64,000 nucleotides of DNA from Roseinatronobacter alkalisoli (GTDB taxonomy: Bacteria > Pseudomonadota > Alphaproteobacteria > Rhodobacterales > Rhodobacteraceae): NCBI RefSeq assembly GCF_028745735.1, contig NZ_JAQZSM010000010.1:1-64000 (forward strand), given 5' to 3'. Position numbers and translations under genes: made by a program. Positions 48,490-57,434 of the stretch are shown one piece after another. Numbering within the stretch: position 1 is the stretch's first letter; the number at the start of each line of letters is the position of its first letter. The notes below the pieces were generated by a model that saw only the letters and a program-made list of their open reading frames with translations, ran no database searches and had not been told where the DNA came from.

Positions 48490-50010
48490 TCAGAAAAACC
48501 CAAGTTTGTTCGGGTTATAGCTGACCAGCATGTTCTTGGTCTGCTGGTAGTGGTCCAGCATCATCTTGTGCGTTTCCCGCCCGATGCCCGATTGCTTGTA
48601 GCCGCCAAAGGCCGCATGCGCCGGATAGGCGTGATAGTTATTCACCCAGACGCGGCCCGCTTCGATGTTGCGGCCAAACCGGTAAGCGCGGGTGCCGTCA
48701 CGGGTCCAGACACCTGCGCCAAGGCCATAGATCGTGTCATTAGCGATGGCGAGCGCTTCTTCTTCGTCCTTGAATGTCGTGACCGACACGACAGGGCCGA
48801 AGATTTCCTCCTGGAAGACGCGCATCTTGTTATGGCCTTTCAGGATGGTGGGCTGAATATAGAACCCGCCCGCCAGATCCCCGTTGAAGCGCGCGGCATC
48901 GCCGCCAACCAGCACTTCTGCCCCTTCTTCTGCACCGATGGTCAGATAGGACATGATCTTGTCATATTGCATCTGGCTGGCCTGCGCGCCCACCATGGTC
49001 GCCATATCGCGCGGGTCGCCCTGCTGAATGGCCTTCACCCGCGCGATGCAGCGCGCGATGAATTCTTCATAGATGTCTTCCTGTATCAGCGCGCGACTGG
49101 GGCAGGTACAGACCTCGCCCTGATTGAAGGCGAACAGCACGAACCCTTCGACCGCCTTGTCAAGGAAGGCGTCATCCTGCGCCATAATATCCGAAAAGAA
49201 GACATTGGGCGACTTGCCGCCCAGTTCCAGTGTGACCGGAATCAGGTTGACGGTCGCGGCTTCCATGATCTTGCGGCCGGTGGCGGTGGAACCGGTGAAC
49301 GCAATCTTGGCAATGCGGTTTGACCGTGCCAGCGCATCACCCGCTTCCGCGCCCAGTCCATTGACGATGTTCAGCACACCGGCAGGCAACAAATCGGCAA
49401 TCAGTTCAGCCAGCACCAGAATGGCCGCCGGGGTCTGTTCGGCAGGCTTCATCACGATGCAATTGCCTGCTGCCAGCGCGGGCGCCAGTTTCCACGCCGC
49501 CATCAGGATAGAAAAATTCCATGGAATGATCTGACCCACCACACCCAGCGGTTCATGGAAATGATAGGCGACCGTGTCATGGTCGATTTCCGACATCGTG
49601 CCTTCCTGCCCGCGCAACACACCTGCGAAATAGCGGAAATGGTCAATGGCCAGCGGAATATCAGCCGCAGTCGTTTCGCGGATCGGCTTGCCGTTGTCCC
49701 ATGTTTCGGCTGCGGCCAGCAAATCAAGATTGGCTTCCAGCACATCGGCAATTTTCAGCAGGATATTCGAACGCTGCGCGGCGGCGGTCTTGCCCCATGC
49801 ATCGCGCGCGGCATGGGCTGCATCCAGCGCAAGGGCAATATCGGCAGCATCCGAACGGGCAACTTCGCAGACAACCGCACCTGTGATCGGGGTAATATTG
49901 TCCATGTAGCGCCCCGCCACCGGGGGAACAAATTTGCCGCCGATGAAATTGTCATACCGCGCCCGGAACGGCGACTGGGTGCGGAAATCTGCCTGGGTCA
50001 TCTGGTTCAT
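48490..50010 (-). CDS. NAD-dependent aldehyde dehydrogenase (ExaC/AldA type)
   Basis: A 506-residue class 3-type aldehyde dehydrogenase, the usual size of the acetaldehyde/ExaC group. The general base Glu262 is in LELGGKSPN and the nucleophile Cys301 is in FNQGEVCTC. The cofactor loop [11 protein letters not shown] is near 238-248. The ATG has a strong GGAGGAAAG site. The divergent AcoR-like regulator fits control of an acetaldehyde or alcohol pathway. The dehydrogenase most likely oxidises short aliphatic aldehydes. Confidence 0.91.
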   Translation of the reverse strand: MNQMTQADFRTQSPFRARYDNFIGGKFVPPVAGRYMDNITPITGAVVCEVARSDAADIALALDAAHAARDAWGKTAAAQRSNILLKIADVLEANLDLLAAAETWDNGKPIRETTAADIPLAIDHFRYFAGVLRGQEGTMSEIDHDTVAYHFHEPLGVVGQIIPWNFSILMAAWKLAPALAAGNCIVMKPAEQTPAAILVLAELIADLLPAGVLNIVNGLGAEAGDALARSNRIAKIAFTGSTATGRKIMEAATVNLIPVTLELGGKSPNVFFSDIMAQDDAFLDKAVEGFVLFAFNQGEVCTCPSRALIQEDIYEEFIARCIARVKAIQQGDPRDMATMVGAQASQMQYDKIMSYLTIGAEEGAEVLVGGDAARFNGDLAGGFYIQPTILKGHNKMRVFQEEIFGPVVSVTTFKDEEEALAIANDTIYGLGAGVWTRDGTRAYRFGRNIEAGRVWVNNYHAYPAHAAFGGYKQSGIGRETHKMMLDHYQQTKNMLVSYNPNKLGFF

Positions 50011-50112
50011 GTGTCTTTCCTCCTGAAAGCCGCCTCCTCGCGGCCGATAGGGGAAAGATGCGCGCGACGCTGCCCGCAGTCACCCCATGCAGGACAGGGC
50101 GCGCGGTCGGGT

Positions 50113-50130
50113 TGTCGCAGATCTGCGACA
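50113..50130. promoter_or_regulatory. Perfect 18-bp palindrome between aldehyde dehydrogenase and AcoR-like genes
   Basis: TGTCGCAGATCTGCGACA is exactly self-complementary. It lies about 103 bases upstream of the dehydrogenase start and 19 bases past the 3' end of the regulator gene. Its size fits the dimeric Fis-type helix-turn-helix of the neighbouring regulator. Confidence 0.7.
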
Positions 50131-50148
50131 GTCAGCCATGGAAAAAAC

Positions 50149-51090
50149 TCAGCCCCGCGCCAGCTTGCGGTGCAGCGTGGCCCGCGACACACCCAATGCG
50201 CGCGCTGCGGCCGAAATATTGCCCGCATTGCGGGCCAGGGCGCGCGTCAGGACAGCGCGTTCGGCATCCTCGATTCGGTCATGCATCGCGATATCCAGCA
50301 AATCATTCAGCGGCTGCGGCAGGATTGCGGGATCGCCGGACAAGCCAAGCGTCAGCCGCGCTGCGCGCGTGGCCCCGATGACCAGATCATCCACATCCAC
50401 AGCCAGAAATCCGCCACTGGCCCCATCCGGGCGGGGCACCAGAACAATCCGCGCCTTTGGAAAGGCCGCGCGAAAGATATCGGCTTCAACCCGATGTGCG
50501 GCCTCTGCCACGGTCTGGGCAATCAGCGCCACCACCGCATCCGGCAGGCGCGACACCGACATGGACACATCGACGACAGCAGTCAGATTCCCGGCCGCGT
50601 CATGTACCGGGGCCGAAGAACAGGTCAGCGCAGTGTTTCCGACCAGAAAATGCTGATCCCGGTGAATGGTGACGGCCTTGCCTTCGGCAAGGCAGGTTCC
50701 GATCCCGTTGGTCCCGACGACGGCTTCGGACCAGTTTGCCCCTGTCCACAGGCCCGCTGCACGGAAATCGTCATCATGCCGGGGGTGGCCGCGCCGATCC
50801 AGCGCCAGACCGTCCGTATCGGCAAGCACCACACAGGCCCCCAGATCACCGACCACCTGTATCAGATGATCCAGATGCGGGGCGGCGGCGCGCAGCAAAG
50901 GGCGGTGGCGGTCGCGCGCAATGCGCATCTCTTCCTGCGAAACCCGTGCATCCGTCCTGCCCCGCGCCGGATCAAGCCCATGCAGCAAGGCCGAACGCGC
51001 CCATGATGCCGCCAGCGCCGAACGCGCCGCCTCTCCCTTGGCCAGGGCGGCTTCAATCCGGTGCTGGTGCTGTATGGCAAAACTTTGCAC
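50149..51090 (-). CDS. AcoR-like regulator lacking the AAA+ domain
   Basis: About 313 residues with AcoR-like features: the N-terminal SWARSALLHGLDP, a GAF domain containing GANWSEAVVGTNGIGTCLAEG near 123-143, and a C-terminal Fis-type helix-turn-helix (GNISAAARALGVSRATLHRKL near 290-310). The roughly 240-residue AAA+ sigma-54 interaction domain of AcoR is absent, with no GAFTGA or Walker motif. It probably works with a housekeeping sigma factor. The start is taken at GTG 51090 behind a G-rich site; longer frames exist. It likely controls the aldehyde dehydrogenase gene downstream on the same strand. Confidence 0.78.
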   Translation of the reverse strand: MQSFAIQHQHRIEAALAKGEAARSALAASWARSALLHGLDPARGRTDARVSQEEMRIARDRHRPLLRAAAPHLDHLIQVVGDLGACVVLADTDGLALDRRGHPRHDDDFRAAGLWTGANWSEAVVGTNGIGTCLAEGKAVTIHRDQHFLVGNTALTCSSAPVHDAAGNLTAVVDVSMSVSRLPDAVVALIAQTVAEAAHRVEADIFRAAFPKARIVLVPRPDGASGGFLAVDVDDLVIGATRAARLTLGLSGDPAILPQPLNDLLDIAMHDRIEDAERAVLTRALARNAGNISAAARALGVSRATLHRKLARG

Positions 51091-51331
51091 TGGCTTTCCC
51101 CCCCTTGCCAGATTCAGAGTAGCTGATTCCTGACATGTTCTGTCCACAGCCGCATGGCTTGTCCCGGCCGGGACATAAGATACCTTAATCCACCCCCGCG
51201 CAATGCGACCAAAGCCCAATGTAACGGGGGTGGATAAAGGTGAACTCTCGCCCTTGACCGGCCGGACGAAACTGCCCCCCAATGGCGGGTTTCGTCTTGG
51301 CAAACCGACGCCAAGCCATCATGTAGAACCC

Positions 51332-52207
51332 ATGCTGTCCCGCAAACTCATCTCGCTTTGGCACCATATAAGATACCTGCCGTTGCTGTCTGTGCTGACT
51401 ATGTCGCGCTGGCGCGGTTTCGATATGCGTTCGCGCGCGCTGGGGTCCGCTATTGGGACAGTGCTGCGCTGGTTCCCGCCCGCCATACGCCGTTTTGACC
51501 GCGAAATCCGGCATGTTTACCCCGACATGCCACGGCGCGACCGTGCGCGGCTTCGTCGCAACATGGGCCGGAAAATGGGCCAGACGCTGTTCGAAATCTA
51601 TCACTGCGCCGAATTCCAGACGCAGCATGGCCGATTCAGTGCCTCTGGCCCCGGCCTTCTTGCGCTGGAGAATGCGAAGGCGGCAGGCAAGGGCGCGATT
51701 ATCGTTTCGGGCCATTTCGGGCAATGGGAAGCGGTGCGCGCCATCCTGAAATCCCGCGACATGGAAACCGGGGCAGTATACAGGCGGCAGTCCAACCACC
51801 ATTACCAGCGCAGGCTTCTGGCCGGTATAGAAGCAGGCGGCAAACCGATCCTGGAGACCGGAACCCTTGGCACGAAAGCGCTGGTGCGGCATTTGCGCAA
51901 CGGGGGGTTCATCGCAATCCTGCTGGATGAAAAATATGCCGAAGGCGTGCGCATTCCGTTTCTGGGGCGCCCGGCGCTGACATCGCTGGCGGCAGCGCAG
52001 CTTGCACTGAAATACGATCTGCCGATGGTTCCGGCCTATGGGACGCGCAATCCGGATGGCAGCAGTTTCAAGGTCGATTTTGAAGCACCCATTCCCCATA
52101 CCGACGCCATGGCAATGACGCAGGCTTTCAATGACAGCCTGTCCGCCCGTATCCGGACTGACCCGGATCAGTGGTATTGGCTGCTTCGCCGCTGGAAGGG
52201 CGCATGA
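51332..52207 (+). CDS. Lysophospholipid/lipid A acyltransferase family protein (LpxL-like)
   Basis: A 291-residue member of the HtrB/LpxL acyltransferase superfamily, acting at the inner membrane. The catalytic H-X4-E motif is HFGQWE at 128-133, and DEKYAEGVRIPFLGRPA is near 207-223. The start MLSRKLISLWHHIRYLP is family-like. A longer in-frame start upstream at 51203 is unlikely. It may acylate lipid A, or ornithine-type lipids as in some relatives. Confidence 0.83.
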   Translation: MLSRKLISLWHHIRYLPLLSVLTMSRWRGFDMRSRALGSAIGTVLRWFPPAIRRFDREIRHVYPDMPRRDRARLRRNMGRKMGQTLFEIYHCAEFQTQHGRFSASGPGLLALENAKAAGKGAIIVSGHFGQWEAVRAILKSRDMETGAVYRRQSNHHYQRRLLAGIEAGGKPILETGTLGTKALVRHLRNGGFIAILLDEKYAEGVRIPFLGRPALTSLAAAQLALKYDLPMVPAYGTRNPDGSSFKVDFEAPIPHTDAMAMTQAFNDSLSARIRTDPDQWYWLLRRWKGA

Positions 52208-52248
52208 CCAGCTGAGCAAGGCATACATGACCTGCGCCGGGATGGGGG

Positions 52249-53379
52249 TCAGTGATCGCGTTGCCCGAAGATCGCCCGCGCCACTGCCGTGCCTTTCGGG
52301 CGAAGGGTCAGCAACCCGTCACGGCGTTCGATCAGGTCGCGGTCATGCGCGCGCAGCACAGTTGCGCGGGCGCGTGGCTCTGGCCAGCGCAGATGGTCCA
52401 CAAGGGCGCGCAGGGTGTTTTCCTCGGCCATGGCGGGGGTGTCTTCGTGGGTGAACAGATGGGCCACCAGCACGCGGCAATCATGGTCCAACCGTTCCGT
52501 CCGCCAGCGCAATGCCTGCGCAAACAACCCGCGACCCGGTGCAAACAGCAATGCAAGCGCGAACCACACGCCTGTCATGCTGGCCATCATCCCGCCGATG
52601 GAAACATTCCAGCGCAGTGCCAGAAAATAGCCGCTTACACAGGCCGCCACCGACAAGCCCACCGCCAGCACGACCATAAGCCACAAGCGGCGGGTCAGCA
52701 GATAGGCGGTCGCGGGTGGCACAATAACGAAGGCAATGAACAGGATTGCGCCCACCGCGTCAAACGCCGCCACGGCTGTCACGCTGGTCAGTGTCAGGAT
52801 GGCGTAATGCAAAGCACCGGGCAGAAAACCCAGCGCAGCAGCGAGGCCCGCGTCAAAGGTCGCGAGCTTCAACTCTTTCCACAGCACCAGCACGAAGGCC
52901 AGATTAACGGCCAGCACAACCCCCAGCGTCGCCACAGCCACCGGAACCCGCACCCCGAATACAGTGACGGTATGCAACCAGACGAAGCCGATTTCACCCA
53001 GGAGCACAGTGTCCACATCGATATGCACATTGCGGGCATGGATCGAAATCAGGATCACCCCGGCGGCGAAAAGCGCGGGAAACACCAGGCCGATGGCCGC
53101 GTCCATCTTCACCAGCCGCGACCGCGCCAGCAGTTCCGACAGAACCACCGTCAGCACCCCGGTCAGCGCGGCACCCAACACCTGCACCGGCCCCGACATA
53201 TGCCCGGTCAGCAGCCAGACCACGATAATGCCGAACACTATGGAATGGCTGATCGCATCGGTCAGCATCGCATTGCCGCGCAGCACAAGGAACGACCCCA
53301 GTAGCGCAGCCGACGCGCCGACCAGCACACCGGTCAAAATTATCATTGCCGGAATGGATCCGAAGACGGCAGCGATCAT
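52249..53379 (-). CDS. Metal ABC transporter permease with C-terminal winged helix
   Basis: A 376-residue ABC-3 (ZnuB/TroC/D-like) permease with about eight helices in residues 1-290, including the motif GNAMLTDAISHSIVFG near 33-48. Residues about 290-376 form a soluble winged-helix-like tail resembling the DtxR/MntR metal-sensor DNA-binding fold. The start overlaps the paired permease stop by ATGA. With 53376-54521 it forms a heterodimeric channel of a manganese- or zinc-importing system. Confidence 0.87.
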   Translation of the reverse strand: MIAAVFGSIPAMIILTGVLVGASAALLGSFLVLRGNAMLTDAISHSIVFGIIVVWLLTGHMSGPVQVLGAALTGVLTVVLSELLARSRLVKMDAAIGLVFPALFAAGVILISIHARNVHIDVDTVLLGEIGFVWLHTVTVFGVRVPVAVATLGVVLAVNLAFVLVLWKELKLATFDAGLAAALGFLPGALHYAILTLTSVTAVAAFDAVGAILFIAFVIVPPATAYLLTRRLWLMVVLAVGLSVAACVSGYFLALRWNVSIGGMMASMTGVWFALALLFAPGRGLFAQALRWRTERLDHDCRVLVAHLFTHEDTPAMAEENTLRALVDHLRWPEPRARATVLRAHDRDLIERRDGLLTLRPKGTAVARAIFGQRDH

Positions 53380-54521
53380 TGCGGGCGCTCCTTGCGGGGC
53401 TGGCCCGACAGGGCTGCGGCTTCGGCATGGCCCGCATCGGTCAGTTCCCAATGCGGTGTTGTTTCGGGCGGGTGTGTCACGGACCGTATCAGCCCGCGCT
53501 GTTCCAATGACGAAATCCGTCTGGCGGGCGGCATGGCACCCAGCGCGGTTTGCAGCATTCCCTGTTCCACCGGATAGCCCGCATTGTCATGCGCAGTGGC
53601 CAGCCCCTGCAGGGTTGCCAGCATCCGCCCGTCGCTGATGCGCGCCCGCGCACGCCGCGCGGCCAGCATCTGCCACAGCAACCCCCGGCCAGGGGCCACC
53701 AGCAACGAAACCAGCACCACCGCCGTTGCAATCAGCACCACCACCGGGCCGGTTGCAAGACCACGGGTGGTGGCACTGATCAACGCCCCGCCAGCCCCCG
53801 ACCCTGCCCCGATAGCGGCAGACAACAACACCATAGGCCCCAGTGAACTGGTCCATTGCCGCGCCGCTGCAGCAGGCGCAATCAACAGCGCGACCATCAG
53901 CACCACGCCCACAAGTTGCAGCCCCGCAACGATTGCAAGCGCGACCATCACTGTCAGACCCGCTTCCAGCATCGTCACCGGAAACCCCTGTGCGCGGGCG
54001 AAATCAGCGTCGAAGCTGACCAGTTTGAATTCCTTCCAGAAGGCCAGCACCACTGCCAGCGCAGCAAGTCCGATGCCACCCATGACCCACAGATCGCTGC
54101 GCAGGATCGCCGCTGCCTGCCCGAAAAGAAATGTCATCAGACCCAGACTGCCGGCCCCGCCCCGCGTCTGGATAACTGTCAGCAACACGATGCCGACCGC
54201 GAAGAACACGCTCAGCACGATTCCCAGCGCGGCATCGGTTTTCAGCGTGGTACGCCGGACAATCAGCATCATGACCAGCGCAGCCAGTGCCCCGGTCAGA
54301 AAAGCGCCCGCCAGCACACTGCCCAGATCACGCCCGCCAGCAACCAGAAACCCAAGGCATACACCGGGAAGCGCGGCGTGGCTAAGCGCATCCCCCAACA
54401 GACTTTGGCGGCGCAGCACGGCAAAAGCGCCCAGCATCCCCGACAGCGCGCCAAGCATGGCCGCACCCATCAGAACCGTGCGGACAATCCCGCTGGAAAA
54501 CAGATCCAGCAACGCGGTCAA
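53376..54521 (-). CDS. Metal ABC transporter permease with C-terminal winged helix
   Basis: A 381-residue ABC-3 permease. The motif LRRQSLLGDALSHAALPGV near 36-54 is typical, and residues about 287-381 form a second winged-helix-like tail (ISSLEQRGLIR ... WELTDAGHAEA). It begins at a TTG that overlaps the ATPase stop (TTGA), with no better start. The pairing with the next permease matches TroC/TroD-type systems. Confidence 0.85.
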   Translation of the reverse strand: MTALLDLFSSGIVRTVLMGAAMLGALSGMLGAFAVLRRQSLLGDALSHAALPGVCLGFLVAGGRDLGSVLAGAFLTGALAALVMMLIVRRTTLKTDAALGIVLSVFFAVGIVLLTVIQTRGGAGSLGLMTFLFGQAAAILRSDLWVMGGIGLAALAVVLAFWKEFKLVSFDADFARAQGFPVTMLEAGLTVMVALAIVAGLQLVGVVLMVALLIAPAAAARQWTSSLGPMVLLSAAIGAGSGAGGALISATTRGLATGPVVVLIATAVVLVSLLVAPGRGLLWQMLAARRARARISDGRMLATLQGLATAHDNAGYPVEQGMLQTALGAMPPARRISSLEQRGLIRSVTHPPETTPHWELTDAGHAEAAALSGQPRKERPQ

Positions 54522-55291
54522 GGCGCGGCCCCTTCTGACGGGACCGCAATCATTGCCAGATGCCGCCCATAGGCGGCACGCAGGTTCTGCGCGGTGTAGA
54601 CATCATTCACCGGCCCTTGCGCGATGATGCGGATATTCAGCATCACCAACCAGTCGAAATAGCTTTGCACTGTGGTCAGGTCATGATGCACCACAATGAT
54701 AGTGCGCCCTTCGTCGCGCAGGCGCTTCAGCAGCGCAATGATCACGGCCTCTGTGCTGGCATCGACACCGGCCATCGGTTCATCCAGCACCAGAATGGGC
54801 GCATCCTGCACCAATGCGCGGGCAATGAAAACGCGCTGTTGCTGCCCGCCCGAAAGCTGGCTGATCTGGCGATCCGCGTAGTCCTGCATGCCCATTTCGG
54901 CCAGCGCCGCCATAGCGCGCGCATGCGCTGCCTTGCCGGGGCGTCGCAACCAGCCAATATGCCGGTAAAGCCCCATTTCCACCACGTCGCGCACAGTTGT
55001 CGGGAAATCCCAGTCAACGCTGTGGCGCTGGGGCACATAGCCGATCTGACCGCGCATCTGCGCCACCGGCCTGCCCAGAAACCGCACGTGCCCCGCCACT
55101 GGCCGCACAAGGCCAAGCGCGGCTTTCAGCAGCGTGGATTTGCCCGCCCCGTTCGGCCCCACGATTGCACACATCACGCCGGGGGGAATATCAAGGTCAA
55201 TATCCCATAGCGCCGGTGTTGCGCCGTAGCTGACTGTCAGATCCTCGACATGAAGGGCCTGATCGGGTTCGTGCAGCATATCTTCACGCAT
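54518..55291 (-). CDS. Metal ABC transporter ATP-binding protein
   Basis: A 257-residue ATPase of the Mn/Zn (TroB/MntB) type. Walker A is GPNGAGKS near 45-52, VPQRHSVDWDFPTTV is a family hallmark near 88-102, the signature is LSGGQQQR near 145, and Walker B is ILVLDEPM near 165. It precedes the two permease genes and follows the binding-protein gene by 75 bases. All four make one importer. Confidence 0.92.
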   Translation of the reverse strand: MREDMLHEPDQALHVEDLTVSYGATPALWDIDLDIPPGVMCAIVGPNGAGKSTLLKAALGLVRPVAGHVRFLGRPVAQMRGQIGYVPQRHSVDWDFPTTVRDVVEMGLYRHIGWLRRPGKAAHARAMAALAEMGMQDYADRQISQLSGGQQQRVFIARALVQDAPILVLDEPMAGVDASTEAVIIALLKRLRDEGRTIIVVHHDLTTVQSYFDWLVMLNIRIIAQGPVNDVYTAQNLRAAYGRHLAMIAVPSEGAAP

Positions 55292-55366
55292 GATCTTCTA
55301 CTCCAACGCTGACGGCGCGCCCGGGTCATCCGGACACGCCGCTGGCTGACTGACTATACTAAGGCG

Positions 55367-56353
55367 TCAATAAGCTATGTTCCAGTCATCCGCCCAGTCA
55401 TGCAAGGCTTCGGGCCAGTCCGGAAGCACCCCGCCAAGCGCTTCGGTCACGGTCACCGTATTTGCCCGGATCATGCCGATATAGGTTCCCTCGGCCGTGC
55501 CCGCATCACCCATCGCATCAGAAAACAACTCGCCGCCGATAGTGACATCATGACCCTGGCTTTGCACTTCGGCAACCAATGCCTCTATGGTGCGGGGGTT
55601 GATGGTGGTTTCAACGAACACTGCCGGCACCCCGCTTTGCGCCACAAATGCCGCAACTTCGCGGATATCGCCAATGCTTGCCTCGGATTCCGTGCTGATC
55701 CCCTCAATCGCTTCGGACGCTTCTATCCCATAGGCTGCGGAATAGTACTCAAACGCGTCATGCGCCGTGACCAGCAACCGCTGCCCTTCAGGGACAGACG
55801 CGATGGCATCGCCGACCCAGCCATGCAGCGCGTCAAGCCGGGCTGTGTAACTTTCGACATTCGCGGCCATGGCATCGGCGCAACCTGGGCGCTGTTCCGC
55901 GATGGCATCTGCGATCACCGGTGCGATACGCACCCAACGGCTGACATCCATCCACAGATGAGGGTCAATCGCCCCCGCTTCGCCGGGATCATCCAGAAGC
56001 GCGTCACCGTCAAATGCAGCGCGCGCCAGTCCAACCGTAGGAGTGCGGTCAGCAAAGCCCGCCAGAACGTCGGCAAGCCGCGCTTCAAGTGCGGGATCGA
56101 CATAGAAGATCAGATCAGCGCCAGCGAGTTTATCAACATCTGCCGCTGTCGCACGATACAGATGCGGGTCACTGCCCGCCCCCAGAAGCGACGACACCGC
56201 TGCGCATTCCCCGGCCACATTGGCCGCGACATCCGCGATCATCGCAACCGTTGCCAACACGTTCAGCGGTTCGTCCTGTGCAAAAGCGGGTGTACTCAGA
56301 ACGATGGCGGCAGCCGACGCCAGAAGCCGTGCCTTCAGTCGGTCAGTGGACAT
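55367..56353 (-). CDS. Metal ABC transporter substrate-binding protein (TroA-like)
   Basis: A 328-residue periplasmic metal-binding protein with a signal peptide ending near AFAQ/D (residue 26). Candidate ligands are His64 (SDPHLY), His132 (DPHLWMD), the His of AHDAFEYY, and the Asp of GGELFSDAMG. The third ligand is His as in TroA/ZnuA, rather than the Glu of PsaA/MntC/SitA. Metal could therefore be zinc or manganese. The Fur/Mur-like box upstream favours manganese or iron. Confidence 0.88.
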   Translation of the reverse strand: MSTDRLKARLLASAAAIVLSTPAFAQDEPLNVLATVAMIADVAANVAGECAAVSSLLGAGSDPHLYRATAADVDKLAGADLIFYVDPALEARLADVLAGFADRTPTVGLARAAFDGDALLDDPGEAGAIDPHLWMDVSRWVRIAPVIADAIAEQRPGCADAMAANVESYTARLDALHGWVGDAIASVPEGQRLLVTAHDAFEYYSAAYGIEASEAIEGISTESEASIGDIREVAAFVAQSGVPAVFVETTINPRTIEALVAEVQSQGHDVTIGGELFSDAMGDAGTAEGTYIGMIRANTVTVTEALGGVLPDWPEALHDWADDWNIAY

Positions 56354-56393
56354 TGATCTCTCCTTGATTCGGTAAATGCATGCCGCATAAATA

Positions 56394-56414
56394 TGCAAAT
56401 GATAATCGTTTGCA
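56394..56414. promoter_or_regulatory. Fur/Mur-type operator upstream of the metal importer
   Basis: TGCAAATGAT and ATCGTTTGCA flank a central A, giving a 21-base near-palindrome 40 bases upstream of the binding-protein start. The core resembles the Fur consensus and the TGCAAA half-sites reported for Mur (manganese-responsive Fur relatives) in alphaproteobacteria. Repression of the importer when metal is replete is the likely role. Confidence 0.65.
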
Positions 56415-56483
56415 AGTAGATAATCGACATGTGCCGCAAATCCGGGTGGGATACATCACATCGACCGGTGCAGGTTGGTATGC

Positions 56484-56511
56484 TGACCCCGGAATTGCAG
56501 TTCCGGGGTCA
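56484..56511 (-). terminator. Strong hairpin after the copper chaperone gene
   Basis: TGACCCCGGAA pairs with TTCCGGGGTCA, an 11-bp perfect stem with a six-base loop. It begins nine bases past the stop at 56520 and separates the chaperone transcript from the importer promoter. Confidence 0.7.
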
Positions 56512-56519
56512 CGCGCGAC

Positions 56520-56999
56520 TCAGTGGTTGTGGCTATGCTCATGACCGCAGTCGCCGCCATGATCAGCCGTGCGTTCCAGATCCACGGGAATAGCCAGTTC
56601 CAGATCATCGCCATTTTCCAGAACCAGCGTCACCGCAATCTGATCACCGTGGTGCAGCGGCTGGTTCAGGCCCAGAAACATCACATGATCGCCGCCGCGC
56701 GCCAGCTTATGCTCGCCTTGTGCTGGCACTGTAATTCCCCCTTCGATTTCGACCATGCGCATAACGCCATCGGCATCTTCCAGATGGGTATGCAGTTCCA
56801 CGCGCTGCGCGGCATCTGAACGCGCGCCGGTGATGCGGCAATCAGTGTCAGCATGGTTCGCAATATGCATGAATACCGCGCCCGATTGCGACATTGCCGT
56901 AGATGTGCGGGCATAGGCGTCGTGAACTTCCAGCTCGCACGCAAGGGCGGGCAGGGAAAATGTGACTGCGGCAGCAGTCGTCAGCAAAAGTTTTCTCAT
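56520..56999 (-). CDS. PCu(A)C-type copper chaperone
   Basis: A 159-residue periplasmic chaperone with a signal peptide ending LALA/C near residue 20. The copper-site residues fall in VELHTHLED with VMRM (His70/72, Met80/82) and HVMFLG (His105, Met107). The C-terminus is His-rich (GGDCGHEHSHNH). PCu(A)C proteins deliver Cu(I) to oxidase CuA or cbb3 sites, which fits the coxB locus in this window. It follows a small exported protein gene. Confidence 0.88.
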   Translation of the reverse strand: MRKLLLTTAAAVTFSLPALACELEVHDAYARTSTAMSQSGAVFMHIANHADTDCRITGARSDAAQRVELHTHLEDADGVMRMVEIEGGITVPAQGEHKLARGGDHVMFLGLNQPLHHGDQIAVTLVLENGDDLELAIPVDLERTADHGGDCGHEHSHNH

Positions 57000-57037
57000 T
57001 CTTTGGTTCCTTGTCTGATGGTAAAAGTTTCCGGAAA

Positions 57038-57391
57038 TCAGACAAATTCGGGGGGCGCGCGCGATCTGGCCCAGAACCCGGCGGCACCCGCCTGCCATAT
57101 CGGTTCACTGACATGCCATTGCATGCGGTGGAACCGCACCAATGCATCGGGAAACTGCACCGTGTCGGACAGGCCCGCAATGACCGTGACCACGCAATCG
57201 GGGCAAGGCACAGTCTGTTCAACCGGGTTGCCATCCGCATCTATGGTAATGGACACCAACCCATAGCCGGTGCAGATGACAAGCGTCTGCGCGCCTGCTG
57301 CAAGGTGGCGTGCCTGAACAAAGCCAATACCGGCCAGCGCCAGTGAAAGCGCCAGCGCAACAACGGACAAGGTTCGCGCCAAGTTTGTCAT
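57038..57391 (-). CDS. Small exported or membrane-anchored protein with CPDC motif
   Basis: A 117-residue protein with an N-terminal hydrophobic segment (about 7-25) and a CPDC motif near residues 63-66 in TVPCPDCVVTV. The motif ICTGYGLVSITIDADG precedes it. The two cysteines could bind copper or form a thiol pair. It is read just before the PCu(A)C gene, so a copper-trafficking role is likely by context. It resembles DUF2946-type proteins only loosely. Confidence 0.7.
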   Translation of the reverse strand: MTNLARTLSVVALALSLALAGIGFVQARHLAAGAQTLVICTGYGLVSITIDADGNPVEQTVPCPDCVVTVIAGLSDTVQFPDALVRFHRMQWHVSEPIWQAGAAGFWARSRAPPEFV

Positions 57392-57434
57392 GGCCGCAAT
57401 CTATGCCCCTGGCAGGGTCATGAAAAGCGCCATC

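Noticed and set aside
47512-49323. A 603-codon open frame on the plus strand opposite murQ and the aldehyde dehydrogenase gene
   Set aside because: It spans two conserved genes and the gap between them in antisense and has no recognisable motifs.
49555-51006. A 483-codon open frame on the plus strand opposite the aldehyde dehydrogenase and AcoR-like genes
   Set aside because: It is antisense to a conserved enzyme and a recognisable regulator, and its composition is typical of a shadow frame.
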